This document shows, in pieces, positions 9,315 through 17,168 of a stretch of DNA of 62,423 nt. The translations under genes were made by a program, and so were the position numbers. Under the pieces are notes generated by a model. It made no database searches. It was not told the DNA's origin and was given only the letters and a program-made list of their open reading frames with translations. Location of the stretch: assembly GCA_900554815.1 (NCBI GenBank), contig USIO01000007.1:1-62423 (forward strand), read 5' to 3'. The DNA is from an uncultured Clostridium sp. Lineage in GTDB: Bacteria > Bacillota > Clostridia > TANB77 > CAG-508. Positions within the stretch are counted from its first letter, which is position 1. Each line of letters opens with the position of its first letter.

Positions 9315-10247
9315 ATGAAAATATTTGCATGCCCAACTGCTGAAAATTTTACAAGGGAAATCTGCGAAAACTTAGGACTCGAAGAAGGAAAAATAGAATT
9401 TTTTAAATTTAAAAATGATAACAACTTTGTACAGTACAAAGAAACTGTAAGAGAGCAAGATATTTACATTATTCAAACAACAGAGCCACCAGTCAATGAA
9501 AGAATTATGGAACTTTTTATTGCAATTGATGCTGCTAAACGTGCATCTGCAAGACGTATTAATATAGTTTTACCATATTATATGTACTCTCGTTCTGACA
9601 AAAAAGACCAACCCAGAGTTCCTATTACTGCAAAACTAATGGCTCAGTTATTAGAAGCAGCTGGAGCGTCTAGAGTATTAACTTGTGATTTACACAATTC
9701 TGCAATACAAGGATATTTTAATATTCAATGTGATAGGCTAACAGCCCAATACCTATTAGCAACTTATTTTAAAGAAAAAAAGCTAGACAACATAGTTATA
9801 GTTGCAACAGATGCAGGAAGTGCAAAAAAAGCATATAAATATTCTCATTTTTTTGACTGCCCAATAGCATTAATAGATAAAAGAAGAGATGGAAATAATG
9901 ATAAAGCAAAAGCTTCAACTATTATAGGAGAAGTAAAAGGAAAAAATGCACTTATATTTGATGATGAAGTATCAACAGCTGGTACTTTAATAGAAGCTGT
10001 ACAGATAATTAAACAATTTGGGGCAAAAAAAATTTATGCTGGCTGTACACATGGAATTTTATGTGGACCAGCAATAGAAAGAATTGCATCATCAGACTTG
10101 GAAGAATTAGTAATAACAAATACAGTTCCATTGCCTAAAGAAAAACAAATAGATAAAATAAAAGTAGTATCAATAGCAGGACTATTTGCAGAAGCAATTA
10201 GAAGAATTAATCAAGCACAACCACTAGGAGATTTATTCGATTTTTAA
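9315..10247 (+). CDS. prs: Ribose-phosphate pyrophosphokinase
   Basis: 310 residues starting at an ATG with AAGGAGG upstream. It makes PRPP from ribose 5-phosphate and ATP. Recognisable parts are the N-terminal FACPTAENFTREIC, LPYYMYSRSDKKDQPR, the DLHNSAIQGYF segment (about 128), the KRRDG flexible loop and the PRPP-binding loop FDDEVSTAGT (about 215; many homologues read DDMIDTAGT). The length is typical. It is flanked by its own promoter and by the rpsU promoter, so it is probably monocistronic. Confidence 0.93.
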   Translation: MKIFACPTAENFTREICENLGLEEGKIEFFKFKNDNNFVQYKETVREQDIYIIQTTEPPVNERIMELFIAIDAAKRASARRINIVLPYYMYSRSDKKDQPRVPITAKLMAQLLEAAGASRVLTCDLHNSAIQGYFNIQCDRLTAQYLLATYFKEKKLDNIVIVATDAGSAKKAYKYSHFFDCPIALIDKRRDGNNDKAKASTIIGEVKGKNALIFDDEVSTAGTLIEAVQIIKQFGAKKIYAGCTHGILCGPAIERIASSDLEELVITNTVPLPKEKQIDKIKVVSIAGLFAEAIRRINQAQPLGDLFDF

Positions 10248-10303
10248 TAAATATAGTAAAATTACCCAATTACCAAAATTATTACAAAAACAACTGGTTT
10301 ATA

Positions 10304-10333
10304 TTGACATTTTATTATAAAATATTGTATAAT
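10304..10333 (+). promoter_or_regulatory. Sigma-A-type promoter of rpsU
   Basis: TTGACA (10304-10309), 18-base spacer, perfect TATAAT (10328-10333), about 68 bases upstream of the rpsU ATG. Confidence 0.8.
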
Positions 10334-10400
10334 AATCACGTCCAAAGAAGGAAAAAAATCCCACAGGATGTTTTCATACTTCGAAAAGGGGGGGAAAATA

Positions 10401-10571
10401 ATGTCAGAGGTTAAAGTTAATAATGGAAATATAGAAGATGCCTTAAAAAGATTTAAAAGGCAATGTGCAAGAAATGGAGTTCTTCAAGAAGTTCGCAAAA
10501 GGGAACACTACGAAAAACCAAGTGTAAAAAGAAAGAAAAAGTCAGAGGCTGCAAGAAAAAGAAAATTCTAA
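10401..10571 (+). CDS. rpsU: 30S ribosomal protein S21
   Basis: 56 residues from the ATG at 10401, preceded by a long G-rich Shine-Dalgarno (AGGGGGGGAAA). The upstream in-frame ATG at 10368 would overlap this site and is rejected. The sequence has the S21 core DALKRFKRQCARNGVLQEVRKREHYEKPS cut into recognisable parts (DALKRFKR, REHYEKPS) and a basic tail KRKKKSEAARKRKF. S21 helps initiation at the small-subunit platform. It has its own promoter and terminator. Confidence 0.96.
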   Translation: MSEVKVNNGNIEDALKRFKRQCARNGVLQEVRKREHYEKPSVKRKKKSEAARKRKF

Positions 10572-10579
10572 TAATACAT

Positions 10580-10612
10580 AAAAACAGGTGTATATTTTAT
10601 ACATCTGTTTTT
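10580..10612 (+). terminator. Rho-independent terminator after rpsU
   Basis: AAAAACAGGTGTATA and TATACATCTGTTTTT form a 15-bp stem with a three-base loop and a T run. Confidence 0.85.
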
Positions 10613-10668
10613 GTATATGGAAAAATAGGCTATTAAATTATTTAAAATTAAAAGTTATAAAATGCATA

Positions 10669-10698
10669 TTGTATAAATTTAGCAAATTGTTATATAAT
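10669..10698 (+). promoter_or_regulatory. Possible sigma-A promoter of the M16 peptidase pair
   Basis: TTGTAT (10669-10674), 18-base spacer and TATAAT (10693-10698), 38 bases upstream of the first peptidase gene. Confidence 0.5.
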
Positions 10699-10735
10699 AT
10701 TAAAGTAAACCAAAATTTGGAAAGGATACAATTAT

Positions 10736-12013
10736 ATGAAACCAAAAAAATATGAAATAAAACAAGGTGTAACATTACACACAATAAAAACTAACAAATT
10801 TAAAACAGACTTAACAGCTGTTTTTATTACAGTACCAATAACTAGAAAAAATGTAACTATTAATTGCTTAATACCTGCAGTTCTAAGAAGAGGTAGTAGG
10901 AATCTAAATACTCAGCAAAAAATAAATAAAACACTAGAAGAAATGTATGGAGCTACATTTGACTGTGGAATAGAAAAGACAGGAGACAATCATATTATAA
11001 AATTTTATATAGAATCAATTAATAATAAATTCTTACCTAATAACGAAAAAAATATTTCTTCTGCATTATATACACTATTTGAAATTATTTTTAACCCTTT
11101 ATTAGAAAATGGAGTCTTTAAAAAAGAATATGTAGAAAGCGAGAAAAAAAATATTGAGCAACTTATTCGCTCTAAAATTGATAATAAAGAACAATATGCT
11201 TTAGATAGAACTGTTGAAGAAATGTATAAAAACATGCCATATGGATTATACAAATATGGCTATATAGAAGACTTGCCAAATATTAATAACAAACTTGCTC
11301 ATGAAAGATATGAGGAAATAATAAAACTAGCTAAAATCGATATTTACGTATCAGGAGATATTGAAGAAGAAAATATAAAAGAAATAGTATTAAATAATCC
11401 TAACATTAAAAATCTAAAAGATAGACAAGGAGAGTTTATTGTTAATAATGAACAAACAGAAATAAAAGAACAACCAAAAATTTCTAAAATAACAGACACA
11501 TTAGATGTTAACCAAGGTAAACTTATTTTAGGATTAGATATACTGGAAAACTCAAAAAATTCTAGATTTGCTGTTGGACTATATAATGTTATATTAGGAG
11601 AAAGTGCTACATCAAAACTATTTCAAAATGTAAGAGAAAAAGCAAGTTTAGCATATTCTGCAAGATCAACTTATATTAGGCAAAAAAATAACATTTTTAT
11701 AAAATGTGGTATAGAAATTACAAATTATGACAAAGCATTAAAAATTATTGAGCAACAGCTACAGGACATGAAAAACGGAGAGTTTACAGAAGAAGACATT
11801 ATAAACGCAAAAAAATATATGTTAAATGGAATTAATTCAATAGAAGAAATACAAGACACAGAAATTACTTATTATTTTGGACAAGAACTTTCAAACAGTT
11901 ATGTTTTACCACAAGAATATAAAGAGAAAATTAATAGTATAACAAAACAACAAATAGTTGATGCTGCACAAAAAATTTATATAAATACAATTTATTTTTT
12001 AAAAAATAAATAA
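10736..12013 (+). CDS. ymfF: M16-family peptidase-like protein lacking the zinc motif (YmfF-like)
   Basis: 425 residues; ATG at 10736 with GGAAAGG upstream. Two M16 (insulinase/processing peptidase) halves are recognisable, with RRGSRNLNTQQKINKTLEEMYGA near the N-terminus of the family fold and GESATSKLFQNVREKASLAYSA in the second half (quoted in parts: GESATSKLFQNVREK). The HxxEH zinc motif is absent, so this is probably the non-catalytic partner of the next gene, as in the YmfF/YmfH pairs of Bacillota. Partner function is inferred from the family and adjacency; the physiological substrate is unknown. Confidence 0.85.
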   Translation: MKPKKYEIKQGVTLHTIKTNKFKTDLTAVFITVPITRKNVTINCLIPAVLRRGSRNLNTQQKINKTLEEMYGATFDCGIEKTGDNHIIKFYIESINNKFLPNNEKNISSALYTLFEIIFNPLLENGVFKKEYVESEKKNIEQLIRSKIDNKEQYALDRTVEEMYKNMPYGLYKYGYIEDLPNINNKLAHERYEEIIKLAKIDIYVSGDIEEENIKEIVLNNPNIKNLKDRQGEFIVNNEQTEIKEQPKISKITDTLDVNQGKLILGLDILENSKNSRFAVGLYNVILGESATSKLFQNVREKASLAYSARSTYIRQKNNIFIKCGIEITNYDKALKIIEQQLQDMKNGEFTEEDIINAKKYMLNGINSIEEIQDTEITYYFGQELSNSYVLPQEYKEKINSITKQQIVDAAQKIYINTIYFLKNK

Positions 12014-12069
12014 AAAACTTATTTAGAAGTCATTTTACAAAAACTAAAAAAATGAAAGGAAAGTTTAAA

Positions 12070-13332
12070 ATGATACAAATAATTAAAAACAAGCAAATTG
12101 GGGAAAATGTATATATGGAAAAATTAGAAAATGGGATGACAATTATGTGTATTCCAAAACCTAATACCAATAAAAAATATATAATTTGGGGAATTAAGTA
12201 TGGATCTATAGACAATAAATTTGTAGTACCAACAACAAAAAAACAAATAGAAGTGCCCAACGGAGTTGCCCATTTTTTAGAACATAAAATGTTTGAACAA
12301 GAAAACGGAACAAATAGCTTAGACACTCTAACTGCCTTAGGAGTGGAAGCAAATGCGTATACAACAAATGATCATACTGCATATTTGTTTGAATGCACAG
12401 ACAATTTCTACCCAGCGTTAGATGAATTAATGAACTATGTTCAACATCCATATTTTACAGACCAGAATGTAGAAAAAGAAAAAGGAATTATAGGACAAGA
12501 AATTATGATGTATGATGACTATCCAATTTGGAAAGTTTATTTAAATGCATTAAATAATTTATATATTAACAATCCAATTAAAATCGACATAACAGGTACA
12601 AAAGAAACAATTAGTAAAATAACAAAAGAAACACTTTATGATTGCTACAATACATTTTACCATCCATCTAACACCTGCTTAGTAGTTAGTGGAAACTTTG
12701 AACCAGAAAAAATAATAAATGAAATAAAAGAAAGAGTAATTAATAAAAATTCTCAAGAAGAAATTAAAAGAATTTATGAAAAAGAGCCAAAGCAAATTAA
12801 CAAAAAAGAAACCATTGCAAATATGGAAGTAAGTATGCCTGTGTTTACAATTGCCATAAAAGATAATATAGAAAAAAATATGGTACAAAAACATATAGCA
12901 ATTGAAATATTGCTAAATATAATTTTAGGACAAAGTTCTAATTTATACCAAAATTTATATAAACAAGAACTAATACAACAAGAGCCAGATTTAGACTATG
13001 AATTTAGCAGAGACTATGCACATATTATGATAACTGGACAATCAAAAAATCCCCAAAAGCTATTTGAGCTATTTCAAAGAGAAGTGGAGCAATATAAAAA
13101 CAACATAAATCAAGAAGACTTTGAAAGGAGCAAAAGAAAAATCTATGGAAATTATGTACAAGAATTTAATGAGGTATCAGATATTTCCAAAATGTTTTTA
13201 GCCGACTTCTTTAAAGGAATTAATAGTTTTGACTATATTGAACAATGCCGAACAATAACAAAACAATATGCTATGGAAATACTAAAAAATGTATTTCTAC
13301 AAGAAAATATGACAATTTCTATTGTAGAATAA
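12070..13332 (+). CDS. ymfH: M16-family zinc peptidase (YmfH-like)
   Basis: 420 residues from the ATG at 12070; the AAAGGAAAG upstream selects it over the in-frame ATG at 12052. The inverted zinc motif HFLEH (about 68-72, in GVAHFLEHKMFE) is present, with the downstream acidic ligand region EKGIIGQEIMMYDD (about 138-151). This is the catalytic subunit paired with the preceding inactive homologue, 56 bases apart. It contains AAC-GGA junctions (for example 12259-12264) that do not shift, a useful control for the CGG phenomenon. Confidence 0.88.
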   Translation: MIQIIKNKQIGENVYMEKLENGMTIMCIPKPNTNKKYIIWGIKYGSIDNKFVVPTTKKQIEVPNGVAHFLEHKMFEQENGTNSLDTLTALGVEANAYTTNDHTAYLFECTDNFYPALDELMNYVQHPYFTDQNVEKEKGIIGQEIMMYDDYPIWKVYLNALNNLYINNPIKIDITGTKETISKITKETLYDCYNTFYHPSNTCLVVSGNFEPEKIINEIKERVINKNSQEEIKRIYEKEPKQINKKETIANMEVSMPVFTIAIKDNIEKNMVQKHIAIEILLNIILGQSSNLYQNLYKQELIQQEPDLDYEFSRDYAHIMITGQSKNPQKLFELFQREVEQYKNNINQEDFERSKRKIYGNYVQEFNEVSDISKMFLADFFKGINSFDYIEQCRTITKQYAMEILKNVFLQENMTISIVE

Positions 13333-13368
13333 ATAAACAGCCTCATTATATAATAAAAGGTGCAAAAA

Positions 13369-14189
13369 ATGAATTTAATTACTTTCCCACGGACTAGGCC
13401 TAAAACTTTATATACAAAAAATTGTAATATCTATATTTGGAATAGATATTACTTATTATGCCATTTTAATTGTAATAGCAATACTACTAGGTATTTTCAT
13501 TTTAAAACTAAAAGAAGGATTATACAATATAAAATTCCAAGATATATTGGATTTAAGCCTATGGTTAATACCAATTTCAATTATTTTTGCTAGAGCATAC
13601 TATATTGTTTTTAATTTAGACTATTTTTTGCTAGAACCATTACAAATACTAAATATTCGCAGTGGAGGATTAGCAATTTATGGAGGAATAATAGGAGGAG
13701 TATTAACTATTTTTATATTTTGCAAAAAAAGAAAAATTTCTTTTCTTAATATGTTGGACTACATTGTACCAACCTTAGCATTAGGACAAGCAATTGGCAG
13801 ATGGGGAAATTTTTTTAATGTAGAAGCATATGGAATAAACTGTACCAACATTTTTAGAATGGGAATATTAGAAAATGGAATTTATAAAGAGGTACACCCA
13901 ACTTTTTTATATGAATCCATAGTTACTTTTTTATTAGCTATTTTTCTATTCCAACTACAGAAAAAAAGAAAATTTAAGCGGAGAAATTACATATATATAT
14001 TTAATATTTTATTCTTTTGCTAGATTTTTAATAGAAGGTTTAAGAACCGACAGTTTAATGATAGGAAATTACAGAATTTCACAAATTTTATCTGGAATTA
14101 TTTTTGTAATATTTTGTATAATTTTATTAAAAAATAAAATAAAATTATACAAAAACAAACAAGTTTACGAAAATAAACTAAAAATGTAG
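13369..14189 (+). CDS. lgt: Prolipoprotein diacylglyceryl transferase Lgt, with two +1 CGG shifts
   Basis: Lgt transfers diacylglycerol to the lipobox cysteine of prelipoproteins in the membrane. From the ATG at 13369 (AAAAGGTG upstream) the frame gives MNLITFP, then CGGA at 13390; the next frame carries the Lgt signatures RSGGLAIYGGIIGG and GQAIGRWGNFFNVEAYG. A second in-frame CGGA at 13979 (after KRKFK) leads into a third frame with GEITYIYLIFYSFARF, EGLRTDSLMIG and NYRISQILSGI, the conserved Lgt C-terminus, ending at 14189. The composite product is 272 residues, normal for Lgt. Two independent shifts of the same type in one gene are needed for an intact enzyme. It follows ymfH by 36 bases. 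Confidence 0.9.
13390..13393 (+). other. CGGA +1 shift site 1 in lgt
   Basis: CCA-CGGA-CTA-GGC is read P-G-L-G, matching the Lgt N-terminus. Confidence 0.85.
13979..13982 (+). other. CGGA +1 shift site 2 in lgt
   Basis: AAG-CGGA-GAA-ATT is read K-G-E-I and opens the frame of the conserved Lgt C-terminus. Confidence 0.85.
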
Positions 14190-14220
14190 AGAAAAACTAT
14201 TGAAAAATAGCAAAAAAAAG

Positions 14221-14249
14221 TTGACTAATTTGTAAAAATATGGTATTTT
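14221..14249 (+). promoter_or_regulatory. Possible promoter of the Spo0E-like gene
   Basis: TTGACT (14221-14226), 17-base spacer, TATTTT (14244-14249). The -10 is imperfect. Confidence 0.4.
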
Positions 14250-14295
14250 AAAAATATACAAAAGAGAAAAAAGAAAAAAAGGAGAGTGGCATTAT

Positions 14296-14481
14296 ATGAT
14301 AGAAGAAGAAATCCGTAAATTAAGAGAAGAATTAAACAAAAGCATTGTAACCGGAAAAGATTACAAAATAACATATGAAATAAGTATTAAATTAGATGAA
14401 TTAATTGCAAAATACTACAACGAATCTTTTAAAAAATCTAAAAAAAAGAAGAAATTGTACAGTATTTTTAGTTTTGTGTAA
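14296..14481 (+). CDS. Spo0E-like sporulation regulatory protein
   Basis: 61 residues, ATG with GGAGAGTGG upstream. The sequence is predicted helical and has a Spo0E-family signature, SIKLDELIAKYY, close to the consensus SxxLDxLI. Family members dephosphorylate Spo0A-phosphate and delay sporulation. The C-terminus is lysine-rich. It has its own candidate promoter and a strong terminator, so it is a separate unit between lgt and the secretion locus. The identification rests on the short motif and size. Confidence 0.7.
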   Translation: MIEEEIRKLREELNKSIVTGKDYKITYEISIKLDELIAKYYNESFKKSKKKKKLYSIFSFV

Positions 14482-14521
14482 AAAAAAGCAACTTTTTTTA
14501 AAAAAAAGTTGCTTTTTTTTT
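14481..14521 (+). terminator. Long A/T-flanked terminator after the Spo0E-like gene
   Basis: AAAAAAAGCAACTTTTTTT pairs with AAAAAAAGTTGCTTTTTTT and ends in a T run. Confidence 0.9.
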
Positions 14522-14537
14522 ACACATAGGCTATAAT
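14509..14537 (+). promoter_or_regulatory. Promoter of the first pilin gene, overlapping the terminator
   Basis: TTGCTT (14509-14514) lies inside the distal terminator arm; after 17 bases comes TATAAT (14532-14537). It would serve the gene at 14574. Confidence 0.55.
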
Positions 14538-14573
14538 TAAAGAAATAGGAAAAATAAAGGAGGACATTTTATT

Positions 14574-14987
14574 ATGAAAAAAAATGCAGTAAAAATATTA
14601 ATGATTTTAATAATTGCATTTATGATTATAGGAATTTCTAATATAGCAATGGCAACAATGTTAAACCCAGATGAATATATTGGACAGACTTCAGATGGAG
14701 CAACTAAAGCACAAAGTATTGCAAATATTATTATTGGTTTTGTTCAAGTAATTGGTATGGCAGCTGCAGTAATTATGTTAATTGTTTTAGCAATCAAATA
14801 TGTTTCAGCAGCACCTAGCGAAAAAGCAGATATTAAGAAAAGTGCAATTGTATATGTAATTGGTGCAGTATTATTATTTGCAGCAACAGGTGTACTACAA
14901 CTAGTTAAAGGCTTAGCAGATACTATTAATGAAGATACACCGGTAGTAAATGGAAAAATAGTTGTTGAAAAAGGAAAATTAGCCTAA
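14574..14987 (+). CDS. VirB2/TrbC-type pilin subunit 1
   Basis: 137 residues with AAGGAGG upstream. A signal peptide (about 1-28, ending NIAMA-T) is followed by two hydrophobic helices (about 52-77 and 91-112) separated by the basic loop AAPSEKADIKKSA, the layout of VirB2/TrbC conjugative pilins. It is the first of five paralogues at 14574, 15071, 15471, 15846 and 16417 that share this loop pattern. Its Gly in FVQVIGMAAAV is encoded by an ordinary GGT, whereas the paralogue at 15846 has CGGA there. The role as pilus subunit of the downstream VirB4/VirB6 machine is inferred. Confidence 0.75.
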   Translation: MKKNAVKILMILIIAFMIIGISNIAMATMLNPDEYIGQTSDGATKAQSIANIIIGFVQVIGMAAAVIMLIVLAIKYVSAAPSEKADIKKSAIVYVIGAVLLFAATGVLQLVKGLADTINEDTPVVNGKIVVEKGKLA

Positions 14988-15011
14988 AAAAATTAAAAAC
15001 ATATAATTATT

Positions 15012-15048
15012 AAAATAACTACATAGTTTTCTATGTAGTTATTTTAAA
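15012..15048 (+). terminator. Hairpin between pilins 1 and 2
   Basis: AAAATAACTACATAG and CTATGTAGTTATTTT form a 15-bp stem with a T-containing tail. It may attenuate transcription after the first pilin and set subunit stoichiometry. Confidence 0.75.
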
Positions 15049-15070
15049 AAAAGATTGGATTTGATTAAAT

Positions 15071-15439
15071 ATGTATAAAAAACTATGTGTAAATATATTA
15101 ATAATTATAGCTATAATATTTTGCAACATTTTGCCAGCTTATGGAGTAGACGTAGGCCCTATTATAAATTCAGACAAAAATACAGCAATTAATGACCAAC
15201 TTGTTGAAATTAGGTCAAATGCATTAGGAGTGGCACAAGTAATTGGTATGGTTGTTGCAATGGGAATGCTAATATTTGTAGCAATTAAATACTTAACTTC
15301 ATCTCCAAACGACAGAGCAGATGTTAAAAAATATGCAATACCATTTGTAATTGGTGCAGTATGTATATTTGCAGCAATAGGAATAGTACAATTAATTAGT
15401 ATTATAGCAAACGAAATGGCAAATAGTATTAATTTATAA
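15071..15439 (+). CDS. VirB2/TrbC-type pilin subunit 2
   Basis: 122 residues. Signal peptide about 1-24 (ILPAYG-V), then two hydrophobic helices flanking the loop TSSPNDRADVKKYA, the same plan as its neighbours. The upstream Shine-Dalgarno is weak (TTGGATTTG), and a terminator-like hairpin precedes it, so expression may be lower than for pilin 1. It belongs to the five-gene pilin array. Confidence 0.72.
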   Translation: MYKKLCVNILIIIAIIFCNILPAYGVDVGPIINSDKNTAINDQLVEIRSNALGVAQVIGMVVAMGMLIFVAIKYLTSSPNDRADVKKYAIPFVIGAVCIFAAIGIVQLISIIANEMANSINL

Positions 15440-15470
15440 TTAATAATAAATATTCAAGGAGAAGATAATT

Positions 15471-15827
15471 ATGAAAAAAAAGCTAATAGTTTTTATTACT
15501 ATAATATTAATTATTCTAGCAATTTCAAACCAAATAAATGCAACAATATCTGGTATAGACACAGAAAAATTTAAACCTGGTATTGAAGAAGGACTAGCAA
15601 ATTACTTAGGAGACGTTATAGGAATTATACAAATTGTAGGTGTGGCAATTGCTGCAATTGCATGTATTGTAATGGGTATTAGATATATTTTATCTTCAAC
15701 AGAAGATAGAGCAGATATTAAGAAAAAACTAATACCATTTGTAATTGGTGCAATTATTTTCTTTGGCGCAACAGGAGTACTAAGACTAATTTCTTCAATA
15801 GCTTCATGGTTTGGAACAAATAATTAA
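15471..15827 (+). CDS. VirB2/TrbC-type pilin subunit 3
   Basis: 118 residues with AAGGAGAAG upstream. Signal peptide about 1-24 (QINA-T), two hydrophobic helices and the loop SSTEDRADIKKKL. The basic loop is longer in lysine than in pilins 1 and 4. It is a pilin paralogue in the same transcription unit. Confidence 0.72.
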   Translation: MKKKLIVFITIILIILAISNQINATISGIDTEKFKPGIEEGLANYLGDVIGIIQIVGVAIAAIACIVMGIRYILSSTEDRADIKKKLIPFVIGAIIFFGATGVLRLISSIASWFGTNN

Positions 15828-15845
15828 AATAGGAGGAAATTTTAT

Positions 15846-16239
15846 ATGAAAAAAATAGTTGTATTAAGTATTATTGTATTACTAATTATAACAACAACAA
15901 CTTTAACATATGCAGGAGATATAACAGACCCAGGTTCTTTAAATGCAAATAAAACAGAAGTTGGCGGTTCTCTCCAAAACATAGGAAACATTATAATTGG
16001 AATTTTTCAAGTTATACGGAGTGGCAACAGCCGTAATTTTACTTATAATATTAGCAATAAAATATATGCAAGCAGCACCTGGAGAAAAAGCAGATATTAA
16101 GAAAAGTGCAGTTGTGTATGTAATTGGTGCAGTAATATTATTTGGTGCAGTTGGAATTATGGAAACAATTAAACAATTTAGTGCTTCAATAAATAATACT
16201 GTAACAGGAATAACATCAGGAGAAGAAGTAAGCCTATAA
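15846..16239 (+). CDS. VirB2/TrbC-type pilin subunit 4, with +1 CGG shift
   Basis: The ATG at 15846 follows AGGAGG. The first frame gives the signal peptide and ...IIIGIFQVI, then CGGA at 16017. The +1 frame continues VATAVILLIILAIKYMQAAPG through EKADIKKSAVVYVIGAV (loop and second helix) and ends at 16239; the composite is 130 residues. Pilin 1 reads QVIGMAAAVIMLIVLAIKYV at the same point with a normal GGT glycine, so the paralogue fixes both the residue and the frame. Without the shift the product would lose both conserved helices. A terminator follows. Confidence 0.85.
16017..16020 (+). other. CGGA +1 shift site in pilin 4
   Basis: ATA-CGGA-GTG is read I-G-V; paralogue pilin 1 has ATT-GGT-ATG here. 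Confidence 0.87.
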
Positions 16240-16240
16240 T

Positions 16241-16279
16241 AAAAAACGTTTTAAAATTTTATTTTTAAAACGTTTTTTT
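16241..16279 (+). terminator. Terminator after pilin 4
   Basis: AAAAAACGTTTTAAAA pairs with TTTTAAAACGTTTTTTT, ending in seven T. Confidence 0.85.
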
Positions 16280-16338
16280 GCAAAAATATTACAATTTCAT
16301 TACATTTATGTTAAAAAAATACTTTTTATTACAAAACA

Positions 16339-16367
16339 TTGAAAAAAAACACAAAAAACGGTATAAT
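16339..16367 (+). promoter_or_regulatory. Promoter upstream of pilin 5 and the secretion genes
   Basis: TTGAAA (16339-16344), 17-base spacer, TATAAT (16362-16367). It lies within an ORF extension from 16339 and so supports the start at 16417. Confidence 0.65.
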
Positions 16368-16416
16368 TATATTAAATAAGTTCATTTTACCAAGCAAGAG
16401 AGGTGAAAAAATTTAT

Positions 16417-16807
16417 ATGAAAAAATTTGTAATTACAATAATTTTACTATTTTTATTTTTAGGAACAATTAGTACTTATTCTACTACATATGCTATTGAT
16501 TTTAGCTTTGAAGGAATTAAAAATCTTGCAGATGATTTTATTGAGCGAGGAGAAGAAGGAGGAAACTATATTAATAGCGACTCTATGGCAGGCTTAATAA
16601 ACCGGAATAGGAACAATTTTAACAACAATAGGAGCTGTAATTGTTTTAGCAGGGATTTTAATAATTGGAATACAATATATGACAGCAACACCAGAAGAGG
16701 CAGCAAAACTAAAAACAAAATTAGTAGGACTAGTAATAGCAGGAATTGTTATATTAGGTGCTTGGGGAATTTGGAACTTAACTTTAACCTTATTGTCTGG
16801 AATATAG
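16417..16807 (+). CDS. VirB2/TrbC-type pilin subunit 5, with +1 CGG shift
   Basis: Start at the ATG 16417 (AGAGAGGTG upstream; the promoter excludes the longer start). A signal peptide (about 1-25) and an acidic spacer lead to MAGLIN, then CGGA at 16603. The +1 frame gives IGTILTTIGAVIVLAGILII, the loop YMTATPEEAAKLKTKLVG and a second helix, ending at 16807; the total is 129 residues. The acidic loop (PEEAAKLKTK) differs from the ADIKK loops of pilins 1-4, so this may be the main pilin or an ancillary subunit. It directly precedes the VirB3-like gene. Confidence 0.82.
16603..16606 (+). other. CGGA +1 shift site in pilin 5
   Basis: AAC-CGGA-ATA-GGA is read N-G-I-G, opening the frame of both pilin helices. 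Confidence 0.83.
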
Positions 16808-16829
16808 AAAAACACAAAGGAGGATTTAA

Positions 16830-17168
16830 ATGGGAACATATTATATACCACGTAATGTAAAAGGAGAAACAAGACTTTTATATATTTTTTCTATTAAATC
16901 GTTAATTACAACAGCAATTGGAGCTTTTATAGGATTTATTTTTTATTTAATTTTTATGATTGTTGGATTAGACACAGTTGGAATTATTTTTGTTGTAGTA
17001 TTTGCTTTAATTGGGTTTGCTATAGGAGCAGTAAAAATTCCAATTGTTGCAGGTATTCCAATAACAAAAAAAATTGGAGGAGAATCTTTAGACCAAATTA
17101 TTTTAAACTATTTTAAATTCAAAAAAAATAGGAAACTTTATGTGTATACAAAGGAGGAAAAAAACTAA
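16830..17168 (+). CDS. VirB3/PrgI-family inner-membrane protein
   Basis: 112 residues, ATG with AAAGGAGG upstream. It starts GTYYIPRNVKGETRLLYIFS and has two adjacent membrane helices (about 24-45 and 48-70) and a basic cytoplasmic tail, the arrangement of PrgI/VirB3 proteins that accompany VirB4 ATPases in Gram-positive conjugation systems. The stop codon overlaps the next start by one base (TAATG), so translation is probably coupled to the VirB4-associated gene. Confidence 0.75.
   Translation: MGTYYIPRNVKGETRLLYIFSIKSLITTAIGAFIGFIFYLIFMIVGLDTVGIIFVVVFALIGFAIGAVKIPIVAGIPITKKIGGESLDQIILNYFKFKKNRKLYVYTKEEKN

Noticed and set aside
12679..12894. Minus-strand ORF in ymfH
   Set aside because: Phenylalanine-rich antisense shadow of a confidently assigned gene.
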